From: Bufo bufo
Lineage: Eukaryota > Chordata > Amphibia > Anura > Bufonidae
NCBI RefSeq assembly: GCF_905171765.1
Contig: NC_053389.1
Location: 399,204,645-399,268,644 of the forward strand
Reading direction: 5' to 3'
DNA: 64,000 bases
The position numbers and the translations under genes are program-made. Under the pieces are notes generated by a model. It was not told the origin of the DNA. It ran no database searches and saw only the letters and a program-made list of their open reading frames with translations. Shown here in pieces: positions 35,362 to 46,043 of the stretch; position 1 is the first letter of the stretch, and each line of letters begins with the position of its first letter.

Positions 35362-35671
35362 GGGCTGTTTCACACAAGCGGATGCCGTGCGTGACATCCG
35401 CTCCGTGAATGACAGCCAAGACCCGATGCAGACTTCAGAAGCACGGAGCATTAACATGATTGATAATGCTCCGTGCCTCTCTGTGACCTCTTTACTACGA
35501 AATCACAGTGAGATAAAGTTGTCACTGTGATTTCGTAGTAAAGAGATCACAGAGCGGCACTGAGCATTATCAGTCATGTTAATGCTCCGTGCCTCTGCAG
35601 TCTGCATCGGGTCTTGGCACTCTTTCACGGAGCGGATGCCACGCACGGCATCCGCTCGTGTGAAACAGCCC
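35362..35671. mobile_element. PIF/Harbinger-type MITE in PLE-1 left arm
   Basis: This 310-bp element has long terminal inverted repeats (GGGCTGTTTCACACAAGCGG against CCGCTCGTGTGAAACAGCCC) and is flanked by TAA on both sides (35359-35361 and 35672-35674). The opposite PLE-1 arm keeps the empty site: around 37153-37175 the reverse complement reads AAAATCATAAAGGATCTG, with a single TAA. That proves the boundaries. The 3-bp TAA duplication is the PIF/Harbinger signature. The central part is itself palindromic (TGTGATTTCGTAGTAAAGAG and its complement). No coding capacity. Confidence 0.95.
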
Positions 35672-36376
35672 TAAAGGATCTGAACGGCTGACTGCGGGTC
35701 AGGATCGCATGAACAACCAATAGTTCACCAATGATCTGCGAACACCGATCACACGGGAACTTAGGGTCAGGCGTCCTACCAACCCTACTGTCACTATACA
35801 GACCCATTCAAGTAGTGCACAATACGGGAAAAGATGGTGTCTCACAGTTAAGACCAACCGGACCAACAGTGGAGTCATCGCTGTAATCGGGCAACAGCGG
35901 CGTCGACACGGGTCACCGTGTCGAACCGCCACCGTCCCCTACGAGGCACCAAACGAATCCACCCATGTGCACTAAATGAATAAAGCAAAACCTGGCGTGA
36001 CCCTTCAAATGAAAGGGAACAACACCTTAATCAGATATCAAAAGTATTCAATGTGTAAGTAAACCTACAAATTGCCATATACCAAGCGCCACATATGTAG
36101 CAAAATTCAGATATGGCCATCATAAGAGTTATTTAATAGAATATATAGAACAGAATGTGGGTAGCTGATAGGGACCGGAGTGCTCTTGTCTTCATGCAGA
36201 ATATCAGCCATGATTGTGATTGATAGCTAAATCTATAAGAGATACAAAAAAAGAAAATGTTAAAAACAATTTACAATTCAGCTTGGTTGTATTATACACA
36301 TATTTACTGTACCCATCTCAGGGAATACGGACATGGCGGTACACGGAGAGAGACACCACTAATCCACCCTAGTCAA

Positions 36377-36928
36377 CATTTAAACCATTTGGCCTAAGGG
36401 TGTTCAAAGTAAAAATCCAAATAACTCTCCCTTTTTAAGGAGAGCCTTCCTATCTCCGCCACGTCTGCCCATTTGTATCTGCTCTAATATGCGGAACCTT
36501 AAATCTTTTTCCGAATGCCCTGCCTCCTTAAAATGCTTGGAGACTGGCAAATCCATTTTTTCTTTTCTGATGGAGTATCGATGCTGATTTAAACGTGTCT
36601 TAACGTCCCACGTGGTCTCCCCAACGTACCACTTCCCACAGGGGCATGACAATAGGTAGACCACGTAGGACGAATCACACGTCAAATACTGAGTGATTTT
36701 GATCATTTTATTGGTCGCAGGATTGTGAAATGAATCCCCCTTCAGCACAAGGCAGCAATTCACACAGTGATGACATGGGTAGCAGCCAGTCCGCGCGGAG
36801 CCACATAGTGCCCTCACACTGGTCTTGCCGCTACACACCAACCTGTCACCTAGGTTCCGCCCTCTCCGATAAGAAAAAAGTGGAGGTGTACGAAACTCCT
36901 CAATCTGAGGAAAACTATTCCCTATCAT
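36377..36928 (-). pseudogene. PLE-1 GIY-YIG endonuclease fragment
   Basis: This encodes only the C-terminal end of a Penelope-like protein: a cysteine-rich linker (CYPCHHCVNCC, residues 49-59) followed by a GIY-YIG nuclease (YLLSCPC at 91-97, KWYVGETTW at 99-107, then the arginine in TRLNQH at 112). In PLEs this domain nicks the target for integration. The 174-codon frame stops at 36404. A one-base shift at the run of A and G bases near 36433 restores the family ending (IWIFTLNTLRPNGLN) to 36377. The upstream end is cut at the right inverted arm, so the reverse transcriptase is missing. Confidence 0.9.
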
Positions 36929-37688
36929 CTTCCAGTGTTTTCTGATGACAGATTACAGCGATGACTCCACTGTTGGTCCGGTTGGTCTTAACTGTGAGAC
37001 ACCATCTTTTCCCGTATTGTGCACTACTTGAATTGGTCTGTATAGTGACAGTAGGGTTGGTAGGACGCCTGACCCTAAGTTCCCATGTGAGTGGTGTTCG
37101 CAGATCATTGGTGAACTACTGGTTGTTCATGTGATCCTGACCTGTAGTCAGCCGTTCAGATCCTTTATGATTTTGTTTACCTGGTTTCATTTGGATCATG
37201 TGACAAGGATCACATGATTCTAGAGTAGGTGGCCTCTATTGCATAGACATGCGCACATGTGAGCACTGCCGGATTAGGCCATCTTAGATGTGGATTCTAT
37301 TGAGTTCTCTTGCGCCTGATATATCGCGAGATTTATTACTCTCGCTCATGCGCAGTAACCGAATGTGGACGCCACCGAGACCGCTGTGCTCGGCGCGTGC
37401 AATCTATCAGCTGATTGTGTGAGTCCTTTAATACACATTATGTAATGGGCACACCTGTATTTTTTTATAATCAATTATACTTTATCATGTATTGTCACAG
37501 TATATTATGCATTTTCTATATGGCACTGTCACTTTATTTCAATTATGTACTTTTCACATGGATATTAAGATTTTTATATGTTGTAAATGCGATTTATTAT
37601 GAATTTTGTTCACTTTTATAGTTAATTGATTCTTTTGTACTATGAATTGATACACCTATATATATTGTGGTTGTAACACGTGCACATA

Positions 37689-37732
37689 GCTTGAGAAAGA
37701 CCGCAACAATCGGTTGAAACGTCGCTGCTACA
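37689..37732 (+). ncRNA. Hammerhead-like motif, PLE-1 right arm
   Basis: This is the inverted copy of the motif in the left arm: CTTGAGAAAG, hairpin ACCG-CAACAAT-CGGT, TTGAAACGTC. One base of the hairpin stem differs from the left-arm copy, shortening the perfect stem. Confidence 0.4.
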
Positions 37733-37809
37733 TGACACTGGGTAATTAAAACCGCACGTGTTTCTTTGATCTCAATGGTGTGCTGCTGGCTTTTTCCGTA
37801 TTATATATA

Positions 37810-39105
37810 CACTGCTCAAAAAAATAAAGGGAACACTTAAACAACACAATGTAACTCCAAGTCAATCACACTTCTGTGAAATCAAACTGTCCACTTAGGA
37901 AGCAACACTGAGTGACAATCAATTTCACATGCTGTTGTGCAAATGGGATAGACAACAGGTGGAAATTATAGGCAATTAGCAAGAAACCCCCAATAAAGGA
38001 GTGGTTCTGCAGGTGGTTACCACAGACCACTTCTCAGTTCCTATGCTTCCTGGCTGATGTTTTGGTCACTTTTGAATGCTGGCGGTGCTTTCACTCTAGT
38101 GGTAGCATGAGACGGAGTCTACAACCCACACAAGTGGCTCAGGTAGTGCAGCTTATCCAGGATGGCACATCAATGCGAGCTGTGGCAAGAAGGTTTGCTG
38201 TGTCTGTCAGCCTAGTGTCCAGAGCATGGAGGCGCTACCAGGAGACAGGCCAATACATCAGGATACGTGGAGGAGGCCGTAGGAGGGCAACAACCCAGCA
38301 GCAGGACCGCTACCTCCGCCTTTGTGCAAGGAGGAACAGGAGGAGCACTGCCAGAGCACTGCAAAATGACCTCCAGCAGGCCACAAATGTGCATGTGTCT
38401 GCTCAAACGGTCAGAAACAGACTCCATGTGGGTGATATGAGGGCCCGACGTCCATAGGTAGGGGTTGTGCTTACAGCCCAACACCGTGCAGGACGTTTGG
38501 CATTTGCCAGAGAACACCAAGATTGGCAAATTCGCCACTGGCGCCCTGTGCTCTTCACAGATAAAAGCAGGTTCACACTGAGCACATGTGACAGACGTGA
38601 CAGAGTCTGGAGACGCCGTGGAGAATGTTCTGCTGCCTGCAACATCCTCCAGCATAAACCGGTTTGGCATTGGTCAGTAATGGTGTGGGGGTGGCATTTC
38701 TTTGGAGGGCCGCACAGCCCTCCATGTGCTCGCCAGAGGTAGCCTGACTGCCATTAGGTACCGAGATGAGATCCTCAGACCCCTTGTGAGACCATATGCT
38801 GGTGCGGTTGGCCCTGGGTTCCTCCTAATGCAAGACAATGCTAGACCTCATGTGGCTGAAGTGTGTCAGCAGTTCCTGCAAGATGAAGGCATTGATGCTA
38901 TGGACTGGCCCGCCCGTTCCCCAGACCTGAATCCAATTGAGCACATCTGGGACATCATGTCTCGGTCTATCCACCAACGTCACGTTGCACCACAGACTGT
39001 CCAGGACTTGGCAGATGTAAAGAACAAAGTATTTCAGAAGAATATTTAATTAATTCAAATGTAGGATGTGTTATTTTTGTGTTCCCTTTATTTTTTTGAG
39101 CAGTG
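37810..39105 (+). mobile_element. Tc1-D transposon
   Basis: This 1,296-bp element has ends CACTGCTCAAAAAAATAAAG and the inverted CTTTATTTTTTTGAGCAGTG. TA lies on both sides (37808-37809, 39106-39107). It lies just outside the right arm of PLE-1. The transposase has lost its last part. Confidence 0.92.
38107..39049 (+). pseudogene. Tc1-D transposase, C-terminally truncated
   Basis: Starts [20 protein letters not shown] at 38107. The N-terminal helix-turn-helix pair is recognisable ([30 protein letters not shown]), with an arginine-rich linker ([12 protein letters not shown]). A stop at 38457 interrupts it. The next segment carries the first Asp in LFTDKSRFTLS (families of this group usually read TDESRF). 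A frameshift near 38700 leads to MQDNARPHVAEV (second Asp) and [12 protein letters not shown] (Glu). After VQDLADVKNK the normal C-terminal residues are replaced by non-homologous sequence to 39049, which points to a deletion up to the right terminal repeat. Confidence 0.9.
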
Positions 39106-39115
39106 TATATATATA

Positions 39116-40055
39116 CAGTACAGACCAAAAGTTTGGACACACCTTCTCATTCAAAGAGTTTTCTTTATTTTCATGACTATGAAGGCATCAAAACTATGAA
39201 TTAACACATGTGGAATTATATACAGTACATAACAAACAAGTGTGAAACAACTGAAAATAGGTCATATTCTAGGTTCTTCAAAGTAGCCACCTTTTGCTTT
39301 GATTACTGCTTTGCACACTCTTGGCATTCTCTTGATGAGCTTCAAGAGGTAGTCCCCTGAAATGGTCTTCCAACAGTCTTGAAGGAGTTCCCAGAGATGC
39401 TTAGCACTTGTTGGCCCTTTTGCCTTCACTCTGCGGTCCAGCTCACCCCAAACCATCTTGATTGGGTTCAGGTCCGGTGACTGTGGAGGCCAGGTCATCT
39501 GGCGCAGCACCCCATCACACTCCTTCATGGTCAAATAGCCCTTACTTTCAAAGTTTTCCCAATTTTTCGGCTGACTGACCGACCTTCATTTCTTAAAGTA
39601 ATGATGGCCACTCGTTTTTCTTTACTTAGCTGCTTTTTTCTTGCCATAATACAAATTCTAACAGTCAGTTCAGTAGGACTATCAGCTGTGTATCCACCTG
39701 ACTTCTCCTCAACGCAACTGATGGTCCCAACCCCATTTATAAGGCAAGAAATCCCACTTATTAAACCTGTGAGCACCTGTGAAGTGAAAACCATTTCAGG
39801 GGACTACCTATTGAAGCTCATCAAGAGAATGCCAAGAGTGTGCAAAGCAGTAATCAAAGCAAAAGGTGGCTACTTTGAAGAACCTAGAATATGACATATT
39901 TTCAGTTGTTTCACACTTGTTTGTTATGTATATAATTCCACATGTGTTAATTCATAGTTTTGATGCCTTCAGTGTGAATCTACAATTTTCATAGTCATGA
40001 AAATAAAGAAAACTCTTGGAATGAGAAGGTGTGTCCAAACTTTTGGTCTGTACTG
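39116..40055 (-). mobile_element. Tc1-E, short Tc1 derivative with very long inverted ends
   Basis: This 940-bp element has ends CAGTACAGACCAAAAGTTTG and its inverse, with TA on both sides (39114-39115, 40056-40057). The inverted ends extend about 250 bp inward and include the last codons of the transposase, so that coding segment occurs twice, facing outward. It is separated from Tc1-D by only 8 bp of TA-rich sequence (39108-39115). Confidence 0.92.
39262..39647 (-). pseudogene. Tc1-E transposase remnant
   Basis: The N-terminus MARKKQLSKEKRVAIITL starts at 39647 and runs to KIGKTLKVRAI, then a stop. It joins, without the DNA-binding and first catalytic regions, to [20 protein letters not shown], where the usual catalytic Glu (NPIE) is Lys. 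The C-terminus is KAVIKAKGGYFEEPRI. A second copy of this C-terminal segment (LLKLIKRMPRVCKAV onward) is read on the plus strand at 39790-39894 within the other inverted end. The protein lacks the first and second catalytic Asp. Confidence 0.88.
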
Positions 40056-40057
40056 TA

Positions 40058-40360
40058 TATTTATATAAACGCTATTTAAAGATATGCATATCCAGTTCTT
40101 TAGTCACATTTTATATATCTTATTGTTATTAACAAAATGAACAGGTGAAGTGAAGACAATAACAAGATTGAGAGGTTCTAGTTTATAGCTAGCCATACAG
40201 TTTAGAGAGTAATGCTGGCTTACCAGAATATTTCAGCTGGGCGACATGACCATCCAATATGAATGGGGATCCAGACTTGCCCCTGATCACATATATTGGG
40301 GGAAAACAAATATTGGTTGTTGGATGCACTGCAGATGGAGAACAATCCTGTAATACAGTA
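40058..40360. other. Unassigned DNA
   Basis: AT-rich DNA between Tc1-E and the small hAT MITE. No gene or repeat identified. Confidence 0.4.
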
Positions 40361-40368
40361 CCCAACAG

Positions 40369-40553
40369 CAGTGCTCCCCAACTCTGGTCCTCAGGGCCAA
40401 CCTGTCGGTCAGGATTTGAGAATATCCCACAGACTGAATACCTGATATAAGTCCTGATCCATGGACACTAATTATATCACCTGCTTAATGCTAAGAAAAT
40501 CCTGAAAACACAACTGGCAGATGAGCCCTGAGGACTGGAGTTGAGGAACACTG
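40369..40553. mobile_element. Small hAT-type MITE
   Basis: This 185-bp element starts CAGTGCTCCCCAACTCTGGT and ends with the inverted ACTGGAGTTGAGGAACACTG. The flanking octamers CCCAACAG (40361-40368) and CCCTACAG (40554-40561) match at seven of eight bases, an 8-bp hAT duplication. No coding capacity. Confidence 0.9.
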
Positions 40554-40561
40554 CCCTACAG

Positions 40562-42185
40562 AACATCATAGACCAGCACATGAAGTGCCTTAAAGGGATT
40601 GTCAAGGGCTATATGCCTATCCTCAGTGAGAGCTGTGGATTTGAATGCTACTGCTGTCCCTCAGAGCAGAGGGGAGGGTCTGTGAAGTAGTTCAACACAT
40701 AGAGGAATGCACAGTGAAGATCCAAATCCAGTCCTCTTGCAGGAGTAGGACCTTGAAGAATAACATTTGAGCTTCACATTACTCTTGATAATAAAAGCGC
40801 CACAAATAGTATGTTTGTTCTGTTCACCCCAGCTTTTGTCTAGAGACCATGAAAAACTGCTGACAGATTTAAACACTAGTAAAATAAAATAAAAAAATAA
40901 TAAGTAAAAAAAAGGATATATATTCGGCATTTTTGGTAGATTTTCAAGTACAGGAATACAGTATATATAAGTTTTCCTTGAACTAATTAAGTAAAAACAA
41001 TAACATCAGGGGATTGATTTATTAGAAAGGAAACTGGAGGGCAATTAACAAATGGAAGTTGACTATACTTTGAAGCAGAATGGTCATAATTCTCTAGAAG
41101 AGTAAAAAAAAAAAAAAGCAATAGTCTCCTCAGGTAACCTTGCTCTTTCATCACTTTCATCTTTTCCATGCACAGCTGGTCTTGCATTCACGGTCGCATG
41201 AAACATAAAATTTTTGGCCTGTGTACAAAGTATTCAACTTAACGATTATACAATCTTTAGATTTAACATCTCCTGGTGTTTTCAGATGAGGACATGACAT
41301 GTGGTAGACCTGTACATTGAAATGTACATAGTCCTGCAATAAATGTGTCCTTTCAGAAAAAGATAATCAGTAATCACCTCCCTAGGCTAAACACCTATCT
41401 TGCCCAGATATCTAAATATAAGAATAGTACCTAAAAATTTACTTTTATTTAATAAACATAAAAGTCCCAAAATAACAAAGTGCTGTGAGCAACTCCAGCC
41501 TTAAAACTCGCTACCACTAGTGCATATTCACATTGCCTGTGCATTACTGAAGGACTACGGGGTGTGCACTGCCCACATTAATCCTTCTATTTGCCACTAT
41601 ACAGTGTAGTCAGTTGTATTCACTGACAGTGATAGTTACATAAGCACTAAGCGCTAGTCTGCTAAAAACTAACTGCCCCCAACTGCCCCCAGTAAACTGG
41701 CTTCATCAGTAGTAATGGGCAGAATTGAGGTGAGACGCCATGTACTACTCATATAAGACCTCTCATGAGAGAGCGACAGGACTGATGACCCATCCTACAA
41801 AATATCTCGCACAGAAACATTTGACTATATTGTGGCTACCAATAGGAAGCATTGCAATGGCAACGAACTTACCTGCTGATCCACTGAGTGAAGCAAAGGG
41901 TTTTCTCCAGATGACGCTCTGCGCAAGAGAAGATGTGCCAACTTAGAATGGAATACCTTAAAAAAGCGCTCCTAAACTGAGGCTGCGCACCGACTTAGAA
42001 ACTGCGGCCGATACTGGATGATTAATGCGCATGCGTGCAGGATAGAATGAAAGGGTCTGCATATGAAATGCTGCGATATATAAACTCAATTAATAGTAAA
42101 AGTAGTAGTGGCTACACTTGGTGAGTGGATATATATAGGTGCTCACTCCACAACCCACCCCAGGTTTTAGCAAGAAGATTAAATT
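40562..42185. other. Unassigned DNA
   Basis: About 1.6 kb without a supportable gene. There is a short A-rich patch at 40870-40915 and a poly-A run at 41104-41118. The longest reading frames are under 90 codons and show no motif. Confidence 0.45.
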
Positions 42186-42846
42186 GTTGTGTATAGATGG
42201 AGGGCACACACAATATCTGGGGCAATGTGGACTGAACAATAAATATTTATTAATATATATAAAACCTATTTATACATAGATAGATAGAAAATCAGCAATC
42301 CATACCATAAGGGACAAATATTAAAACCAGTCATATATCTGCAGAATAAATATGATACTTCAATAGTTGGTCAATGTCAAATAATTTCATTTGGTTATAA
42401 GTGAACAGATCGTTCATATTAAGCAGTGTATCTGTAAAGAAAATATCCTGCTCAGCAGATCCACACCTCTTCAGATCTCAAATGAAAGCACCTGTTTTCC
42501 TCACAATTTTAACAGCACTCCGTGGTTCACTTTTCACACCCAAACTTGTTATAATGCGGACACATACACACAGATATTTTTTGTGTTCATTACTGGTCTG
42601 GTGGGTGTTGTGGCTGCACAATTGGAGTTTCACTGCGGGACTGAGGAGTCGGCGTTGGATCTTTCAGCGTGGAGTCACGTTCTACTCTCACTACGTGGCA
42701 TCCCACGTGTGTTAAAGTGAATCACGCGACTCAGTCCATCAGCTGTGTGATACTAGTACTAGTAGTCTCTAAAAAAAACTGGTGCCGGAAGAGAAGAAGA
42801 CGGCCAAAAAAGTAACTTGTAAACGATGAATCCTTATTGTATACCT

Positions 42847-42920
42847 TTGATAAAATGGCTCCTTGTTGGCTTTAATAAAATGGCACCTTGTTGGCTTTGA
42901 TAAAATGGCTCCTTGTTGGT
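42847..42920. repeat. Three-unit repeat in the PLE-2 3' region
   Basis: Three copies of ATAAAATGG(C)TCCTTGTTGG spaced about 27 bp apart, directly next to the hammerhead-like motif. Confidence 0.85.
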
Positions 42921-42929
42921 CCTTGCTGT

Positions 42930-42969
42930 GTACCAAACGCGTTTCGGAACAACACTGTTCCTTCTTCAG
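42930..42969 (-). ncRNA. Hammerhead-like motif in PLE-2 3' region
   Basis: Read on the minus strand: CTGAAGA (fits CUGANGA), one unpaired A, a perfect 6-bp hairpin GGAACA-GTGT-TGTTCC, GAAAC, and then a GTA within 11 bases, which could act as the cleavage triplet with a two-pair stem III. Flanking GCTGT and ACAGC could pair as part of stem I. The unpaired A between box and stem II and the gap before stem I depart from a standard hammerhead. It lies downstream of the GIY-YIG frame, in the same orientation. Confidence 0.5.
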
Positions 42970-43338
42970 TGGTCAACAGCAAATTACTGATATGGAGGTC
43001 TTTTTATAGGGTGTCTGCCCCAATTGATTGTATTTCAGCTGTGTCTAAATCAAAACCTGGGTCGGATCTGAATCCTCCAATATATGACTCATAATAGACC
43101 CTATATATCAAATGTGGTCAGTACAAAGACTTTGCATTAAAAACATGAAATAAAATTACATCCAAACGTTTATATACTATAATATGGTTAAATAAATAAA
43201 AATAAAAAACGCATCTGTTAGTAAAAAACGCATATGCGTTTTTGATGCGTTTTTTCTAAAATCATGTGTAAAAGAAGAATTAAACATATTTGTATATATA
43301 TATTGTCCAAAAGCATTTTATAAGATAAAAATATATGA

Positions 43339-43374
<36 letters not shown>

Positions 43375-43559
43375 CATACATATATAAGATGATGATAACA
43401 AAATTTGTGGAATTGACCTAATGTTCAGAAAGTCTACAATCTGGAGGTTTTGGCTTGTCGCGGTCTGGGCGGAGGCAGGGCCAGGAGGGGGAGACGGACA
43501 TATAAAAACCCACCCGTCTACCCATCACGGGCCCGCGTCGCCCTTCCTACAAGAAACAA

Positions 43560-46043
43560 AATAACTCCAATTCTGCGTTGAGTCCTCTTGGAATCATAGA
43601 GTTGAACTCAAATTTCCTCTTTGATTCGATTCTGGACATTCTAGAGATATTGATACCCCTCTCTCCCATGGCCTAATCACTTTTTAAAGGCTACATATCT
43701 GAGGAGCGAAGAGGGGTCACAGTTTGTGGCCATCTTTAATAGGGGTTAGACCACTGAATGTAACCTCGTCCCCTTTCTAAATTAGCAACATGTTCAGCTA
43801 TTCCTTTTCTTAATACGAACGTTTTGTCCTGCCAACATATTGCTTACGGCAAGGACATTCTAATACATAAATAACATCTACAGAATTGCAGGATAAACAA
43901 TCACCAATTTCTAAATAAAAAGAATTTTGGGTCGATTGTACTTTCACGTTTTTTCTAGGGAACTTTGTTGTTTTACAATTTTGGCACATGTCACATCTAA
44001 AGAAGCCTTTGACGTCCAACCAATTAGATGTATTTGTTAGCCTTTTATTCTTTACAGTCAGGGCTACTTTAAGGCCGAGATTATAAACCTTGGTATATGT
44101 AATTAGAGGGTTGGCTTTCAAACTAGAACCTATTATCTTGTCATCTAATAGGTGATGCCAGTGTTTACGGATAATTCTTTCTACCCCTTTAAATTGGCTA
44201 TTAAATGGCAAGACAATTCTCAGTGTTTCTTGCTCGTGTTTACTTTGCCTGGGTGTGAAGAAGTCTATTCTATTCATGGCCCTTACTTTATTTAATGACC
44301 TATCTAATTCATGATCTAAATACTCTTTCTCTATAAATTTTTGTTTAAGGTCATGGGCTTCTCGTTCAAACTGCTCTTCTGAAGTGCAATTTCTCTTCAA
44401 TCTCCTGAATTGACCTGTAGGTACATTAAGTAGCCACCTAGGGAGGTGGCAACTAGAATGTAAAATAAAACTATTCCTCATAACAGGTTTAAAATACGTA
44501 CTACAGGAGATTTTGTGATCTACTACATCGACATTAATATCAAGAAATTCTACATGATTCTTACTTATTGTGGAACTGAATCTTAAATTTTTATCATTGT
44601 TATTGATCTCTTCTAAAAATAAGTGCATATTTTCCTTTGTTCCTTGCCAGACGAAGATCACATCGTCTATATAGCGTCGCCAGAGCACCAGGTCCTCCCC
44701 CAGCCTAGGGCCAATGGTCTGATGCTCCCACTGGGACAAAAATAGATTAGCATAGCTGGGGGCAAACCTGGTGCCCATGGCGGTGCCTCTCATCTGTAAA
44801 TAATACTGCGAATCAAATGCAAAATAGTTATGAGTTAAAATATACTCAATTCCTTCCAGAATATATTGGATCTGATCCACCTGTAATGTATTCTTAGAGT
44901 TCAACTGGTTATGTAGGGCTTCTAAACCTTGTGCATGTTCTATGATGGTATACAGAGAATTGACGTCAAGAGTACCCATAATCCAGTGATCCTCAAATGA
45001 TAGTTCTTCCAGTGTATGAATAATGTCGGTGGTATCCTTAATGTAAGATGGAATAGTTTTAACGAACGGCTGCAACATTCTATCTATATACTGTGAAAGG
45101 TTAGAAGAAATTGACCCAATGCCAGAGACAATGGGTCTACCAGGAGGGGTTTTTTGTTTTTTATGGATCTTTGGAATTATATAGAACATTGGAATTATTT
45201 TCTGTGTATCAATTATATATTTATATTCTTTTTCCAAGAGTATGCCCTTCCTTAGACCTTTATTGCAATAATTCATTAGTTCTCTTTGATATATTTCAGT
45301 TGGATTATTTGTTAGCTTCAAATAGCTGCTTATATCCTCTAATTGTCTCAGGTACTCTTGATCGCAATCTATAGTGTTAAGGATAACTATGGCCCCTCCC
45401 TTATCCGCTGGTCTAATCATAATTTCATTATTGGTTTGTAATTGTCTAATCGACAAAATTTCCTTTCTAGTCAGGTTGTTCTTAAATTTAGTATTTTTTA
45501 AACTTCTAAGGTCTACCTCCACATTCTTTTTAAATGATGCGATCTCCTGGCTTATCTCTTGTTTTAAGAAATTCTTAGATTTGACTTTTAATTCTGTATG
45601 AATATATCGATCATCTTTAATCATTTCCCTACTTGGAGGATTTTTCAAATAGTATTTCTTAAAACAAATTCTACGGATAAATTTCTCTATACCAATATAT
45701 ACCGAGAATTTATCCATTGGTGCAGATGGCGCAAATTTTAAACCTTTATCTAGTAGTGATGTTTGTGCTTCAGTCAATTGTGTGTTACTGAGATTAATAA
45801 TAGGTGATAGTTTGGTCAATATTTGTGTGGGTTTCTTCTTATTAGAGTGTCTCCCTCGTCGTGTCTTCCTATGTTGTTGTGTGATCGGGTTTTGATTGGT
45901 GTTCTTGTGTAATGATTGTCCTGGTGATAGTGATATCGTCTGTGCTGAGTTTCTCTTCTCATTGGGCCCTCTCTTCTCGAGTTGTCTGTGTGATCCTGAT
46001 CACATCGTGCTGTTAAAATTGTGAGGAAAACAGGTGCTTTCAT
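43560..46043 (-). pseudogene. PLE-2 reverse transcriptase and GIY-YIG endonuclease
   Basis: The main open frame (45819-43810) encodes 669 residues. RT blocks: KGGAIVILNT, FYIIPKIHKKQKTPPGRP then IVSGIGSISS, MGTLDVNSLYT (first Asp), MRGTAMGTRFAPSYANLFL, RRYIDDVIFVW (YIDD, about residue 382) and HVEFLDINV. Then follow LKRNCTSEEQFEREA, a cysteine-rich linker (CDMCQNC, CLSC), and the GIY-YIG start VDVIYVLECPCRKQYVGRTK. PLE enzymes make target-primed copies using the GIY-YIG nuclease to nick DNA. Two single-base shifts break it: one near 45820 separates the N-terminal frame starting MKAPVFLTILTARC at 46043. The other, after VGRTKRS near 43813, puts the rest of GIY-YIG (AEHVAN to GLNAELELF at about 43560) out of frame. 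Confidence 0.93.

Larger units (their letters stand above)
34658..37795 (-). mobile_element. PLE-1: Penelope-like element with long inverted repeats
   Basis: A minus-strand GIY-YIG domain lies between inverted repeats: left arm about 34744-35893 (holding a 310-bp MITE), right arm 36951-37795. The arms match from AAAAAGCCAGCAGCACACC inward to the ATGACTCCACTGTTGGTCC region. A non-repeated tail (34658-34743) extends the left side. Penelope-like elements often have terminal repeats of this kind. Here the RT has been lost and only the C-terminal endonuclease region remains. Each arm carries a hammerhead-like motif. Confidence 0.88.

Noticed and set aside
36730..36945. Plus-strand frame MNPPSAQGSN
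   Set aside because: It is the opposite strand of the clear GIY-YIG frame.
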